Of a stretch of 64,000 nt of DNA, positions 44,031-53,539 are shown in pieces (within the stretch, counting starts at the first letter, position 1; the number at the start of each line of letters is the position of its first letter). Made by a program: the position numbers and the translations under genes. The notes below the pieces were generated by a model. It was not told the DNA's origin, did no database searches, and was given only the letters and a program-made list of their open reading frames with translations. The stretch is from Meridianimaribacter flavus (GTDB lineage Bacteria; Bacteroidota; Bacteroidia; Flavobacteriales; Flavobacteriaceae), in the NCBI RefSeq assembly GCF_004366715.1, contig NZ_SOQZ01000009.1:1852-65851 (forward strand), in the 5' to 3' direction.

Positions 44031-46532
44031 ATGAAATTTTTATACTCACTCCTCTTTTTTGTTTTAGCATTTAACCTACAAGCACAAACCAATTTAGACT
44101 ATTATTTACCACAAAACACAACTTATAATCCTGTTATACCTACACCACAATCGGTAATTGGGCACGAAGTTGGCGAATGGCATGTAACACATGATAAACT
44201 TGTGCAGTATATGTATGCTTTAGCAGAAGCTTCAAATAGAGTGCATATAGAAAATATAGGCTCTACTTATGAAGACAGACCTTTACTCCTACTTACTATA
44301 ACTTCTCCTGAAAATCACAGTAATCTTTCAGAAATACAGAACGCTCACATTGCAGCTACTGAAAGTAACACTGTAAGTACTGCAAACAGACCAATAGTAG
44401 TGTATCAAGGGTTTTCAATACATGGTAACGAACCAAGTGGTTCTAATGCTGCGCTTTTGGTTGCTTACTATCTTGCTGCGGCAGAGAGTGATGCTGTAAA
44501 ACAGCTATTGAATGAAAGTGTTATTTTGTTTGATCCTGCTTTTAATCCTGATGGTTTACAACGCTTTGCCTATTGGGCAAATACCAATAGAGGTAAAAAC
44601 TTAAATCCAGACCCAAACGACAGAGAGTATCGCGAAGTATGGCCTGGTGGAAGAACCAACCACTATTGGTTTGACATGAACAGAGATTGGTTACCAGTTC
44701 AGTTACCAGAATCGAGAGCGCGAATTGCTACATTTCATAAGTGGTTACCAAATATTTTAACTGACCATCATGAAATGGGAACTAACTCTACCTTCTTCTT
44801 TCAACCAGGTATCCCTTCGAGAACACATCCTTTAACACCTAAATTAAATCAAGAGCTTACCAAAAAAATTGGAAATTATCATGCTAAAGCTTTAGATAAA
44901 ATAGGCTCATTATACTATACCGAAGAAAATTTTGATGATTTTTACTATGGAAAAGGATCAACTTTTCCTGATATAAATGGAGGAATTGGTATTTTGTTTG
45001 AACAAGCCAGTTCGCGAGGACATATACAAGAAAGTGCTAACGGATTGTTGACTTTTCCGTTTACTATAAGAAATCAATTTACTGCTGCTTTATCTACTCT
45101 AGAAGCTGCTGAAAGTATGCGAGAAGAATTATTGACCTATCAGCATAATTTTTATAAAAACGCACGAGAAGAAGCTGCTAAAAAAAATGGTAAAGCCATT
45201 GTGTTTGGTGACGAAAAAGATGCTGCAAAAACCTATCATCTAGCTGAAATTTTAAAACGCCAAAACATAACTTTTTACGATATAAAATCTGATTTTAAAG
45301 CCAATGGAAAATCGTTTAAAAAAGGCTACAGTTATATTGTTCCTAAAAATCAAAAAAACACACGTTTAATTAATGCAATGTTTGAAAAGCGAACTACATT
45401 TACCGATAGCTTGTTTTATGATATTTCGTCATGGACATTTCCTTTAGCTTTTAATGTAGATTATGCTGAAAATGTTTCAACCTCATACTTAGGAGAAGAA
45501 GTTACTCAACTCACTATGAAACCAGGAAAGGTTACAGCTAAAAGTAACTATGCTTATCTGATGCAATGGCATGAATACTATGCTCCAAAAGCACTTAACG
45601 CTATTTTAAAATCTGGTATTAGAGCAAAAGTTGCTATGCAACCTTTTTCATTACAAAACACTGATTATGATTATGGAACCATACTTATTCCTGTTCAAAA
45701 TCAATCTAAAGATGCAGATGAGTTGTATTCGTTTTTAAATGAAATTGCCAAAGAAAGTCATGTAACTATTGATCCTGCTTCAACAGGACTTACCGAAGGA
45801 ATTGATTTAGGTAGTGGTAAATTTAGAACTTTGGAACAACCTAAAATAGCACTAATCGTTGGAGATGGCATCACTTCATATGATGCTGGAGAATTGTGGC
45901 ACTTATTTGACCAACGCTTTGATATGACTGTAACAAAACTAGACACAAGGTCTTTACAACGCACCAATCTTGATCGTTACAATACTATAATTTTACCAAG
46001 TGGATCTTTAAATGGTGCTGATGCTAAAGCTTTAAAAACTTGGGTGGAAAATGGAGGAACTTTAATTGGTTACAGATATGCTTTACGTTGGTTGAACAAC
46101 AACGAATTTTTAAAACTAAACTTTAAAACTGTAGAACGTACTGCAACAAACATTTCGTTTGAAGAACGTAGTGATTATAATGGTGCTCAGGTTATTGGAG
46201 GAGCCATTTTTGAAACAAAATTAGATCGTTCGCATCCAGTGAATTTTGGTTATAAAAATGATAAGCTAGCAATGTTTAGAAATACGACGTTGTTTGTTTC
46301 AGCTGATAAACAGAGTTACAACAACCCGATTCAATACACAAAAAACCCTTTGTTGAGTGGTTATATTTCACAATCTAACCTAGATAGTTTATCGTTAACA
46401 GTTCCTTTTAAAGTACAACGTTTAAGACGTGGTAATGTGGCAGTTTTTACAGACAACACTAATTTTAGAGCGTTTTGGTATGGTACAAATAAGCTGTTGT
46501 TAAATACTATCTTTTTTAGAGAGCAACTATAG
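44031..46532 (+). CDS. Exported M14-family zinc carboxypeptidase
   Basis: An 833-residue protein with a signal peptide (MKFLYSLLFFVLAFNLQAQ). The M14 domain (about 30-380) has zinc ligands in GFSIHGNEPSG (His-x-x-Glu) and LTDHHEMGTN (His) and the catalytic Glu in GILFEQASS. The C-terminal part includes a GATase/DJ-1-like segment (about 600-690; LPSGSLNGADAKALKTWVENGGTLIG) seen in the large Bacteroidota members. It should digest peptides in the periplasm or outside. Its last 6 nt overlap the convergent acyltransferase gene. Confidence 0.92.
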   Translation: MKFLYSLLFFVLAFNLQAQTNLDYYLPQNTTYNPVIPTPQSVIGHEVGEWHVTHDKLVQYMYALAEASNRVHIENIGSTYEDRPLLLLTITSPENHSNLSEIQNAHIAATESNTVSTANRPIVVYQGFSIHGNEPSGSNAALLVAYYLAAAESDAVKQLLNESVILFDPAFNPDGLQRFAYWANTNRGKNLNPDPNDREYREVWPGGRTNHYWFDMNRDWLPVQLPESRARIATFHKWLPNILTDHHEMGTNSTFFFQPGIPSRTHPLTPKLNQELTKKIGNYHAKALDKIGSLYYTEENFDDFYYGKGSTFPDINGGIGILFEQASSRGHIQESANGLLTFPFTIRNQFTAALSTLEAAESMREELLTYQHNFYKNAREEAAKKNGKAIVFGDEKDAAKTYHLAEILKRQNITFYDIKSDFKANGKSFKKGYSYIVPKNQKNTRLINAMFEKRTTFTDSLFYDISSWTFPLAFNVDYAENVSTSYLGEEVTQLTMKPGKVTAKSNYAYLMQWHEYYAPKALNAILKSGIRAKVAMQPFSLQNTDYDYGTILIPVQNQSKDADELYSFLNEIAKESHVTIDPASTGLTEGIDLGSGKFRTLEQPKIALIVGDGITSYDAGELWHLFDQRFDMTVTKLDTRSLQRTNLDRYNTIILPSGSLNGADAKALKTWVENGGTLIGYRYALRWLNNNEFLKLNFKTVERTATNISFEERSDYNGAQVIGGAIFETKLDRSHPVNFGYKNDKLAMFRNTTLFVSADKQSYNNPIQYTKNPLLSGYISQSNLDSLSLTVPFKVQRLRRGNVAVFTDNTNFRAFWYGTNKLLLNTIFFREQL

Positions 46533-47555
46533 TTTAACTGAAAAAAGGGCTATTCCTAAAACAAAGAGAAACCAAGATATTGCTAGTTTAAAACTCAACA
46601 TTGATAATAAAACAACAACTATTACCATGTAAATTGGCACTAAAGTTATAGCAATAGCAAAACGAAAGGTGTCTATAAATTCTGCTTCTTTGATTTTTGG
46701 TTGTATTGCGAACTTCCAAATGAGGTAAGGTGGAAATAGATGAATAATTAAAAGCAGTTTAAAAAACGATTTAAAGATTGAAAATCGGTTAGGTTTTGCT
46801 GGTTTACAATTTTCAAAATGACTAGCTATACAAGCATTAACGCTTATAGGTTGTAAAAAGTCAACTTGTAAATCATTTAATGTCTTTATGTCGTTTTCAT
46901 AGTTTGCTTCTGGGATATGAGTGGTAAGCTCACAAAGTTGATTAAACACTTTTGCTTTTAGAGCTTTAGTGCTTTCATCTACACTTTTTATAACTTCAGA
47001 AGTCACTAAAATTGGAGCTCCAAAGTTTAATGATACACTGCTACCAAAATATGTTGGATTGGAGTAATTAAAACCTACAGGAAGCATTTTAACTTGTAAC
47101 TCAGGATTATGCTGTAACGCTTCAAAAACCATTCTAGTAAACCCTTTGCTCAAAGGTCTAACACGTCGTTTTAAGCTATGATTTCCTTCAGGAAAAACAG
47201 TAATGGCTTCTCCTTTATTCAATAAATTAGCACACATTGAAAAAACCGAATTGTTTTTAGAAATATTGCTCCAACCATCTCTAACCCTATACACAGGAAG
47301 CATCAATAAACTCTTTAAAATGCTTGCAATCATTTTCTTTTTAAATACACTTGCTCGCGTTAAAAAGTACGAGAAACGTCTACTTTTTACAGCAATTAAT
47401 AGCGCATCCAATAAGGCATTTTGATGGTTTCCCAAAAATAAAATAGCTCCATTTTTAGGCACATTTTCAGCGTGTACAACTTTAATGGTCTTGAAATAAA
47501 AGAACAAGCCCAAACTTAAATAAGCCCTAACAATATGCAACCATAATATTTTCAA
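46527..47555 (-). CDS. PlsC-like phospholipid/glycerol acyltransferase
   Basis: A 342-residue membrane-associated acyltransferase with the catalytic H-x4-D motif in FLGNHQNALLDALL and the substrate motif TVFPEGNHS. Two or three C-terminal hydrophobic helices (about 265-340) suggest membrane anchoring. The acyl acceptor may be lysophosphatidate or another lipid. Its start overlaps the stop of the bile-acid symporter-family gene by 4 nt, so the two are coupled. Confidence 0.88.
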   Translation of the reverse strand: MKILWLHIVRAYLSLGLFFYFKTIKVVHAENVPKNGAILFLGNHQNALLDALLIAVKSRRFSYFLTRASVFKKKMIASILKSLLMLPVYRVRDGWSNISKNNSVFSMCANLLNKGEAITVFPEGNHSLKRRVRPLSKGFTRMVFEALQHNPELQVKMLPVGFNYSNPTYFGSSVSLNFGAPILVTSEVIKSVDESTKALKAKVFNQLCELTTHIPEANYENDIKTLNDLQVDFLQPISVNACIASHFENCKPAKPNRFSIFKSFFKLLLIIHLFPPYLIWKFAIQPKIKEAEFIDTFRFAIAITLVPIYMVIVVVLLSMLSFKLAISWFLFVLGIALFSVKL

Positions 47556-48466
47556 ACTGCTGTTGCTTTAGAAGGTTTGTAAGACCAAAAGAAAGCCAAT
47601 AATAACCCTGAAACAATATGCCAAATTCCCCAGAAGGCTGCCATAATAGCCATACCTCCTAACCCACTAAAAAAGGTAAAGATGAGTAACAATCCTAACC
47701 CTGAGTTTTGGATTCCTGTTTCAATAGCAATTGTTTTTTGATCTCTAAATGTTAGTCTGAATCCTTTAGCTATTAAAAACCCTAAAAGTATTGCTAATAA
47801 ATTATGGGCAATCCCAATGAGAAGCACGTAATGTATATAGTTATTAAAGACTTCTAGATTATTTGTAAAGGCAATAACCACAATTGCAGCAAATACAAGT
47901 ATTGATATAGGTTTTAACAGTTTTGATAATCTATCAGCTAAGGCTTTATTTTTGTACCTTAAAAACATTCCTAAGACTAAAGGTATTCCAAGAATTAACA
48001 AGACTAGTTTTACCAACTGAAATGGTTGTAGCTGAACACTTTTTAGTATTTCGGCAGTTGGCTGATATAAGTTTCCGTAGAGTTGAAAATTAATAGGTGT
48101 AATCACAATAGCCATCAATGTTCCAAAAGCTGTTAAACTCACTGATAATGCTGTATTCCCATTAGCCAAATGCGTCATAAAGTTTGATATATTTCCTCCA
48201 GGACATGCAGCTACCATCATCATTCCTAAGGCAATACTAGGTTGTGGTTTTATGCAAATAATAATCAAAAACGTTAGTAATGGTAAAGCTACAAATTGAG
48301 ACAATAGCCCTACCAATACTATTTTTGGCTGTTTTAACAAACGCTTAAAATCACTTACTGAAATGCCTAAAGCCACACCAAACATTACCACAGCTAAGGC
48401 TAGGTTTAAAACCCAAAGCTCATTACTATTAAATTGTATTTGTACGTCGTCTAGCTGCTTTATCAT
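47552..48466 (-). CDS. Bile acid:sodium symporter family protein
   Basis: A 304-residue inner-membrane protein with nine or ten hydrophobic helices and the SBF/BASS motifs VAACPGGNISNFMTHLANGN and AIETGIQNSGLGLLL. In bacteria such proteins carry organic anions with sodium (pantoate, 2-keto acids or others); bile acids are unlikely substrates in a marine organism. It sits between csaA (1 nt away) and the PlsC-like gene in one leftward operon. Confidence 0.92.
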   Translation of the reverse strand: MIKQLDDVQIQFNSNELWVLNLALAVVMFGVALGISVSDFKRLLKQPKIVLVGLLSQFVALPLLTFLIIICIKPQPSIALGMMMVAACPGGNISNFMTHLANGNTALSVSLTAFGTLMAIVITPINFQLYGNLYQPTAEILKSVQLQPFQLVKLVLLILGIPLVLGMFLRYKNKALADRLSKLLKPISILVFAAIVVIAFTNNLEVFNNYIHYVLLIGIAHNLLAILLGFLIAKGFRLTFRDQKTIAIETGIQNSGLGLLLIFTFFSGLGGMAIMAAFWGIWHIVSGLLLAFFWSYKPSKATAV

Positions 48467-48467
48467 A

Positions 48468-48806
48468 TTAGGCTACTGTTTCGCCATTTTTTACCTTTTG
48501 TTCGGGATTTAATAAAATGACATCCTTTCCATTAACAGCTCCCAACAACAAACATTCACTCATAAAGTTTGCGATTTGCTTTTTTGGGAAGTTAACTACG
48601 GCTAGAATTTGTCGGTTAAGCAATTCCGATTTTGTATATAATGTTGTAATTTGTGCGGAAGACTTTTTAATACCCAAATCACCAAAATCAATGGTTAATT
48701 GGTATGCTGGTCGTCGTGCTTTAGGAAAATCATTAACCTCAATTATGGTTCCCACACGAATATCCACTTTGGAAAAGTCTTCAAAAGTTATTATAGTATT
48801 ATCCAT
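48468..48806 (-). CDS. csaA: CsaA-family tRNA-binding / export-related chaperone
   Basis: A 112-residue OB-fold protein related to the tRNA-binding domain of MetRS. The signature DFSKVDIRVGTIIEV starts the domain and VVNFPKKQIANFMSECLLLG and GAVNGKDVILL close it. CsaA of Bacillus acts in protein export and binds tRNA. It opens a leftward run with the SBF-family and PlsC-like genes and is divergent from the redoxin gene, with a 38-bp gap. Confidence 0.93.
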   Translation of the reverse strand: MDNTIITFEDFSKVDIRVGTIIEVNDFPKARRPAYQLTIDFGDLGIKKSSAQITTLYTKSELLNRQILAVVNFPKKQIANFMSECLLLGAVNGKDVILLNPEQKVKNGETVA

Positions 48807-48844
48807 AGGTTAAAAATACGTTATAAAACTAAAATCACAAATAA

Positions 48845-49399
48845 ATGGCAAGAACTCCATCAAATATGTTACCCTTAGGAACCAAAGCTCCATATTTTAA
48901 ACTACAAGATAGTGTAAGTGGTTTGCAAATGTCACTCGATGAATTAAAAGGTGTTAATGCTACTTTAATAATGTTTATATGCAACCACTGCCCTTTTGTA
49001 AAGCACGTGAATCCGCAATTATCTCAATTGGCAAAAGATTACATTTCTAAAGGTGTAAACTGTGTTGCCATTTCCAGTAATGATATTGAAAACTATCCAC
49101 AAGACAGACCTGAACTTATGAGAAGTAATGCCATTGAGCAAGACTTTATTTTCCCATATTTATTTGACCAGACCCAAGCAGTCGCCAAAGCTTATGATGC
49201 TGCATGCACTCCAGATTTTTATGTATTTGACAAAGATTTAAAATTAGTTTACAGAGGACAACTAGACGACTCTAGACCAGGAAATGACATTGAAGTTACA
49301 GGTAGTGACATTAGAGCTGCTCTAGATGCGCTTTTAGCTCAAAAACCTATTAATGAGCTGCAAAAACCAAGTATAGGCTGTAATATTAAGTGGAAGTAG
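48845..49399 (+). CDS. Thioredoxin-like / AhpC-TSA family redoxin
   Basis: A 184-residue cytoplasmic protein (no signal peptide) with a peroxiredoxin/thioredoxin fold. The active-site motif is CNHCP (FICNHCPFVKH), a CxxC variant typical of this Bacteroidota and cyanobacteria group. The cis-Pro region is ACTPDFYVFD and the C-terminal block YRGQLDDSRPGND is conserved. The partner is unknown. A terminator follows. Confidence 0.9.
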   Translation: MARTPSNMLPLGTKAPYFKLQDSVSGLQMSLDELKGVNATLIMFICNHCPFVKHVNPQLSQLAKDYISKGVNCVAISSNDIENYPQDRPELMRSNAIEQDFIFPYLFDQTQAVAKAYDAACTPDFYVFDKDLKLVYRGQLDDSRPGNDIEVTGSDIRAALDALLAQKPINELQKPSIGCNIKWK

Positions 49400-49423
49400 T
49401 AGATAAAAAAACATAACAAAAAA

Positions 49424-49451
49424 AAAGGCTATCAAAATATTGATAGCCTTT
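49424..49451. terminator. Terminator after the redoxin gene
   Basis: AAAGGCTATCAA and TTGATAGCCTTT form a perfect 12-bp stem around AATA. A-rich sequence on the left makes it work for the convergent gene too. Confidence 0.88.
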
Positions 49452-49497
49452 CGTCTTTCTCATAGCAATTTTAACCAAAAGTTAATCAAAGAAAGAT

Positions 49498-50532
49498 TTA
49501 GTTTTTATAAAGATATACTGAAGATGCAGCAGCTAAACTATTGTTTAAAACAGGTGCTATATTTCCTCCTGTACCAATATTATTAAATGCTAAAATACGT
49601 CCACCATTATTACCAGCTTCAGCAATATAAACTGTTTCTGTTTCACTATCATAAGCTACATCAACAGGGTTACCTAGCATTGTTGCACTACCAGCAACTC
49701 TAATTTGTTGACTCATAGCCAATGTTCCTCCATTAGACACACCATTAAACTTAGATGTAAAGTTTTCAATAATATGAAACCCTCCATCATCTTGACCATT
49801 CATAGCCGAAGCAATATCTGTCATTACCATAGTATCTGTAGCAGCATCATAAGTTAAACCGTGTGTTCTTACAATACCTTCAATAACTACTCGCTTTGAT
49901 GCTGATAACATAGCATCAGTAGTGTTAGATAAAAAGTTTGTAAATACTGCTAACTCACCTGTAGCATCAACTACAGCATATAAATCGTTGTTATAAAATG
50001 TAATTCCCCAAAGTTTAAAATCGGTTGTAATTACATTTCTTAAAGTAAAACTACTTCCGTTTTTAGAATAGATATACAATCTACCATCAGGAGTGTTGGT
50101 GTCACCATCAACATCAGCATTATCAGCCACAACATAAAAATTTCCATTTACAGCAACCTCTCTAGGACTAGACATATCTTGAGTTCCCATAATATCTATA
50201 CCTACTGAAGTGCCACTAGTAATAGTTGAAATATTAGTCACACCTTCTAATCCTAAATTAGAACGTGAAGCCTGAATAACTGCATCATCAGATTGATCAT
50301 AGTAAATACCATCAGCCGCTACAGAAGTTGTAATAAGTGTTTTTGTAGTAACGTTACTTCCATCAGTAACATCGTAAATGTTTATGTTTCCATCAGAATT
50401 ATTTGAAGCTAATAAATATACTGACGTTTCCATTGGAGGATTACTATTGTCATCATCATCACTACATGAGAAAACAAAAGTTGACAAAGCAGTGATTAAG
50501 ACTACTAATTTTAATGAATTAAATCGTTTCAT
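49498..50532 (-). CDS. Beta-propeller-like lipoprotein (344 aa)
   Basis: A lipoprotein signal peptide ends at Cys23 (VFSC), followed by an Asp-rich linker (SDDDDNS) typical of surface-exported Bacteroidota lipoproteins. The rest is a series of beta motifs with NHL or PQQ-like character (DGRLYIYSKNGSSFTLRNVI, DLYAVVDATGELAVF, VAYDSETETVYIAEAGNNGGRI). It is probably a propeller with a binding role; no catalytic motif is seen. Monocistronic. Confidence 0.8.
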   Translation of the reverse strand: MKRFNSLKLVVLITALSTFVFSCSDDDDNSNPPMETSVYLLASNNSDGNINIYDVTDGSNVTTKTLITTSVAADGIYYDQSDDAVIQASRSNLGLEGVTNISTITSGTSVGIDIMGTQDMSSPREVAVNGNFYVVADNADVDGDTNTPDGRLYIYSKNGSSFTLRNVITTDFKLWGITFYNNDLYAVVDATGELAVFTNFLSNTTDAMLSASKRVVIEGIVRTHGLTYDAATDTMVMTDIASAMNGQDDGGFHIIENFTSKFNGVSNGGTLAMSQQIRVAGSATMLGNPVDVAYDSETETVYIAEAGNNGGRILAFNNIGTGGNIAPVLNNSLAAASSVYLYKN

Positions 50533-50642
50533 GTGTTTAAAATTTTATTGTTATTAGTATACCTACGTAATTTTATAAAGAGCGGTTTTAAAATTTTTTA
50601 AAAAATTAAAGATTACATTTACTAAAGCTTAAAACTGATTGT

Positions 50643-51110
50643 ATGCAACACACAATAGAAACATTTTATAAGGCATTCAATAACCTAGATGCAGAAACCA
50701 TGGTGTCTTGTTACCACGACGATATTACTTTTGAAGATCCTGCTTTTGGAGTGTTACAAAAAAACAGAGCAAAAAACATGTGGCGAATGCTTTGTGCTTC
50801 ACAAAAAGGGAAAGACTTTAAAATTGAATTTTCAAACATTGAAGCTAATGAGCAAACTGGTAAAGCGCATTGGGAAGCCTATTACACTTTTAGTAAAACA
50901 GGTAGAAAAGTACATAATAAAATTGATGCTGAGTTTGAATTTAAAGATGGAAAAATCATACGCCATATTGATACATTTAATCTTCATAAATGGTCGCAGC
51001 AAGCTATGGGTTTTAAAGGCTTTTTATTGGGTAGTACTGGGTTTTTCAAAAAGAAACTACAACTGCAAACCAATAAATTGTTAGATAAATTTGAAAGTAA
51101 TGTTAATTAA
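50643..51110 (+). CDS. SnoaL/NTF2-like protein
   Basis: A 155-residue NTF2-like protein: ETFYKAFNNLDAETMVSCYHDDITFEDPAFG at the N-terminus and WEAYYTFSKTGRKVHNKIDAEFEFKDGKIIRHIDTFN in the C-terminal sheet, with a further amphipathic tail. It belongs to the steroid-isomerase-like branch, but the catalytic role is not evident. It is unrelated in detail to the NTF2-like cassette gene at 20153. A hairpin follows the stop. Confidence 0.88.
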   Translation: MQHTIETFYKAFNNLDAETMVSCYHDDITFEDPAFGVLQKNRAKNMWRMLCASQKGKDFKIEFSNIEANEQTGKAHWEAYYTFSKTGRKVHNKIDAEFEFKDGKIIRHIDTFNLHKWSQQAMGFKGFLLGSTGFFKKKLQLQTNKLLDKFESNVN

Positions 51111-51113
51111 AAA

Positions 51114-51144
51114 AAAGCTACTCCATTTACTGTGAAGTAGCTTT
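51114..51144 (+). terminator. Terminator-like hairpin after the SnoaL-like gene
   Basis: AAAGCTACT and AGTAGCTTT form a 9-bp stem with a 13-nt loop; the T-run is short, so it is a weak terminator. Confidence 0.55.
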
Positions 51145-51243
51145 GAATTAATAGCAAAAACTGTTTCTTTTTAGGGACTTGAATAGTTTACTTTATGTTT
51201 CAGCTTGACTATTGCTTAGTTATATTCAAATTTTATGCCAAAA

Positions 51244-51792
51244 CTAAGAGTATTCAGGCTTCTTACCTACTACACCTTTGTAAAAATTATGCATAAACTC
51301 AAAGTCAGCTTCCATATTATCAGTAGGATAAAACGGTTCTGAAATTCTATTCTCTTTCTTACCAAAATCTAGTGTAAACATAATAATAGGTACTTTGGCT
51401 TCTTTAGCTATGTAGTAAAAACCTGTTTTCCATTTATCTACTTTTTTTCTGGTACCTTCTGGAGCAAGAGTCATTCTAAACTCTTCTTTTTGAGCAAAAA
51501 GTTTTGCAATAGCTTCAACTTTATTTTCTTTAGTTTGTCTATCAATTGGAGCACCACCAATGGCTTTTAAGTACCAACCAACAGGACCAACAAACAATTC
51601 TTTTTTAGCTATAAAATTGGTTTTTATATTTAAAACCTTACGAAGTAAAACACCTATATAAAAATCATGCCAACTGGTATGAGGTACAGCAATAATAATT
51701 GCCTTTTTTACTGTATCTCTAGACATATTAACATTACCAACTACTTTCCAGCCAAGGAGTTTAAAATATATAAATTTGGCTAGCCAACGCAT
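51244..51792 (-). CDS. 1-acylglycerol-3-phosphate acyltransferase-like protein
   Basis: A 182-residue acyltransferase with the H-x4-D motif in VPHTSWHDFYIG and the EGTR motif in LAPEGTRKK. It is a short form without extra membrane helices except an N-terminal hydrophobic patch. It stands 1 nt downstream of the iron-type alcohol dehydrogenase gene and is the last gene of the leftward Kdo-related run, so its acceptor may be a lipid A or envelope precursor; this is an inference from position. Confidence 0.88.
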   Translation of the reverse strand: MRWLAKFIYFKLLGWKVVGNVNMSRDTVKKAIIIAVPHTSWHDFYIGVLLRKVLNIKTNFIAKKELFVGPVGWYLKAIGGAPIDRQTKENKVEAIAKLFAQKEEFRMTLAPEGTRKKVDKWKTGFYYIAKEAKVPIIMFTLDFGKKENRISEPFYPTDNMEADFEFMHNFYKGVVGKKPEYS

Positions 51793-51793
51793 A

Positions 51794-52876
51794 TTACATC
51801 TTTTCGTATAGAGCCCTTAGTTTTTCTCTGGTAATGGTTTGTTTCCAGTTTTTTCCTAAAGCATTTTCCCATAAAGGTTCTAGGCTAATTGCAACGTCTA
51901 TCATAGTATCAAATTGCTGTTCGTCAAGATTAGCACAAAGTCCTTGAGGAAGTTTTATATCAAACTTCTTTTTCATTTTTTTAAACAAAGCAACACCTTC
52001 TGGATAAAATTCTTCTAAATGGTCAAAAACAATACAATTTCCTATACCATGTTTTGTTCCTAATAAGAAAGATAATCCATAACTCATAGCATGAGCTACA
52101 CCTACTTGAGAATAGGCAATACTCATTCCTCCATGCCATGACGCCATCATAAGTTTATCTTGCGATTCTTCTTCAGATAAATCATTATCTAAAAATATTT
52201 CTTTACAAAGCTCAAAAGCCTTTTCTCCATAACTTTGACTAAACGCATTTAAGTATGTACCGTTAAGCGATTCAATACAATGAATATAGCAATCCATACC
52301 TGTGTAAAACCACTGTTCTTTAGGAACATCTTTAGTAAGTTCGGGATCAAGAATAACTTGGTCAAAAGGTGTATAATCAGAGTTTATCCCTAGTTTTTTT
52401 TCTGGTCCTGTAAGAACAGTCGTTCTAGAAACTTCGGCTCCTGTACCTGAAATTGTTGGCACACCTACATGATATATTGCTGGATTTTTGACTAAATCCC
52501 AACCTTGGTAATCTCTAGATTCTCCCTCGTTTGTAAGCATAACAGCTACTGCTTTAGCAAGATCTAGCAAAGTTCCTCCTCCAATACCAATAATCCCTGA
52601 AGGTCTATCTTTGTGGGTTAGTATAATTTGCTCAACAAGCTCATCAACTTGGGACGTTTTTGGTTCTTCTTCTGCAGAAATATAAATTAACTGATCGTCA
52701 TATGCTAAAGGAATACGAGAGTTTAACCATGCATCTCCTTTAAACACATCATCTACCAAAAATATAAATGGTGCTCTAGTGTTCAACCGCTTAGGCGAAA
52801 TAATATCTGCCAACTGATTAAAACAGCCTCGTCCAAAAACTACTCTGGACACCATTGGATAATTTTTATAACTCAT
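51794..52876 (-). CDS. Iron-containing alcohol dehydrogenase, KdnB-like (Kdo 8-oxidase candidate)
   Basis: A 360-residue group III metal-dependent dehydrogenase with the nucleotide motif GIGGGTLLDLAKAVAVML and the metal-ligand His region GVAHAMSYGLSFLLGTKHGIGN. Proteins of this subgroup include KdnB, which oxidises C8 of Kdo on the way to 8-amino-Kdo in Shewanella. The presence of kdsB, a HAD hydrolase and acyltransferases in the same leftward run supports a Kdo substrate. The aminotransferase partner KdnA is not in the window. The exact substrate stays uncertain. Confidence 0.75.
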   Translation of the reverse strand: MSYKNYPMVSRVVFGRGCFNQLADIISPKRLNTRAPFIFLVDDVFKGDAWLNSRIPLAYDDQLIYISAEEEPKTSQVDELVEQIILTHKDRPSGIIGIGGGTLLDLAKAVAVMLTNEGESRDYQGWDLVKNPAIYHVGVPTISGTGAEVSRTTVLTGPEKKLGINSDYTPFDQVILDPELTKDVPKEQWFYTGMDCYIHCIESLNGTYLNAFSQSYGEKAFELCKEIFLDNDLSEEESQDKLMMASWHGGMSIAYSQVGVAHAMSYGLSFLLGTKHGIGNCIVFDHLEEFYPEGVALFKKMKKKFDIKLPQGLCANLDEQQFDTMIDVAISLEPLWENALGKNWKQTITREKLRALYEKM

Positions 52877-52921
52877 TTATTTTTATGTCTTTAACAAAAG
52901 TAATAACAAACTTTGTATTAC

Positions 52922-53539
52922 CTAAGTATTTAAATTATTTTGAAACTTTTCAGCAAATAAACCTACATGATAACCGTCTATCAATGCATGATTTACATGT
53001 ACTGAAACATTCATTATCAACTTACCATTAGTTTCTTCGACTTTTGAAAAAGCCAATTCAGGAATTGATTCTAATTGACCTGATGAAGGCTCTTTATGTC
53101 CTGAAAAACTAAACCATGGCAACGCAGAACAATGTATACAATCCTGACCATTTAAAGGTGGATACAATTCGTCTGAGTTTTGAATGCGCTCTTTTTCTTT
53201 ATTGAAATTAATTACAAATTGTTCTAAATTTTCATTAAAAGTGATGTATGAAAACCCATAAGTATTATCTTCTCTAGCTATAGTTGCAGAAGCGTGAATA
53301 ACATCAAAATCTACTACTTTATCATCGATAATACGATAACGAAAATTATCTACCGCATTTATAGCTTTCATACAATCGTGTAAATATTTCACAAAAAAAC
53401 TTACATTTTGTGCTTTAGAAAATTTATATGCTTTGGTAACATCAAAAGGTATTACAACACCAAAATAAGGGTCTTTAAGTTGCCTAAAATGTGTGTAAAG
53501 TCTTTTTCTATTCCAAGATTCTATATTAATTTCTTTCAT
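52922..53539 (-). CDS. Chloramphenicol acetyltransferase-like acyltransferase
   Basis: A 205-residue CAT-fold protein (trimeric type) with the active-site motif H-x-x-x-D-G in VHVNHALIDGYHVG and the conserved N-terminal WNRKRLYTHFRQLKDPYFGVV. All segments of a working enzyme appear present. In environmental Bacteroidota these proteins are often chromosomal and their acyl acceptors are unknown; chloramphenicol resistance cannot be assumed. It lies 1 nt after the HAD gene. Confidence 0.88.
   Translation of the reverse strand: MKEINIESWNRKRLYTHFRQLKDPYFGVVIPFDVTKAYKFSKAQNVSFFVKYLHDCMKAINAVDNFRYRIIDDKVVDFDVIHASATIAREDNTYGFSYITFNENLEQFVINFNKEKERIQNSDELYPPLNGQDCIHCSALPWFSFSGHKEPSSGQLESIPELAFSKVEETNGKLIMNVSVHVNHALIDGYHVGLFAEKFQNNLNT

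Noticed and set aside
52922-53539. CAT-like gene considered as chloramphenicol resistance
   Set aside because: It is embedded in a kdsB cluster with no mobile element; the motif shows only the fold and catalytic His.
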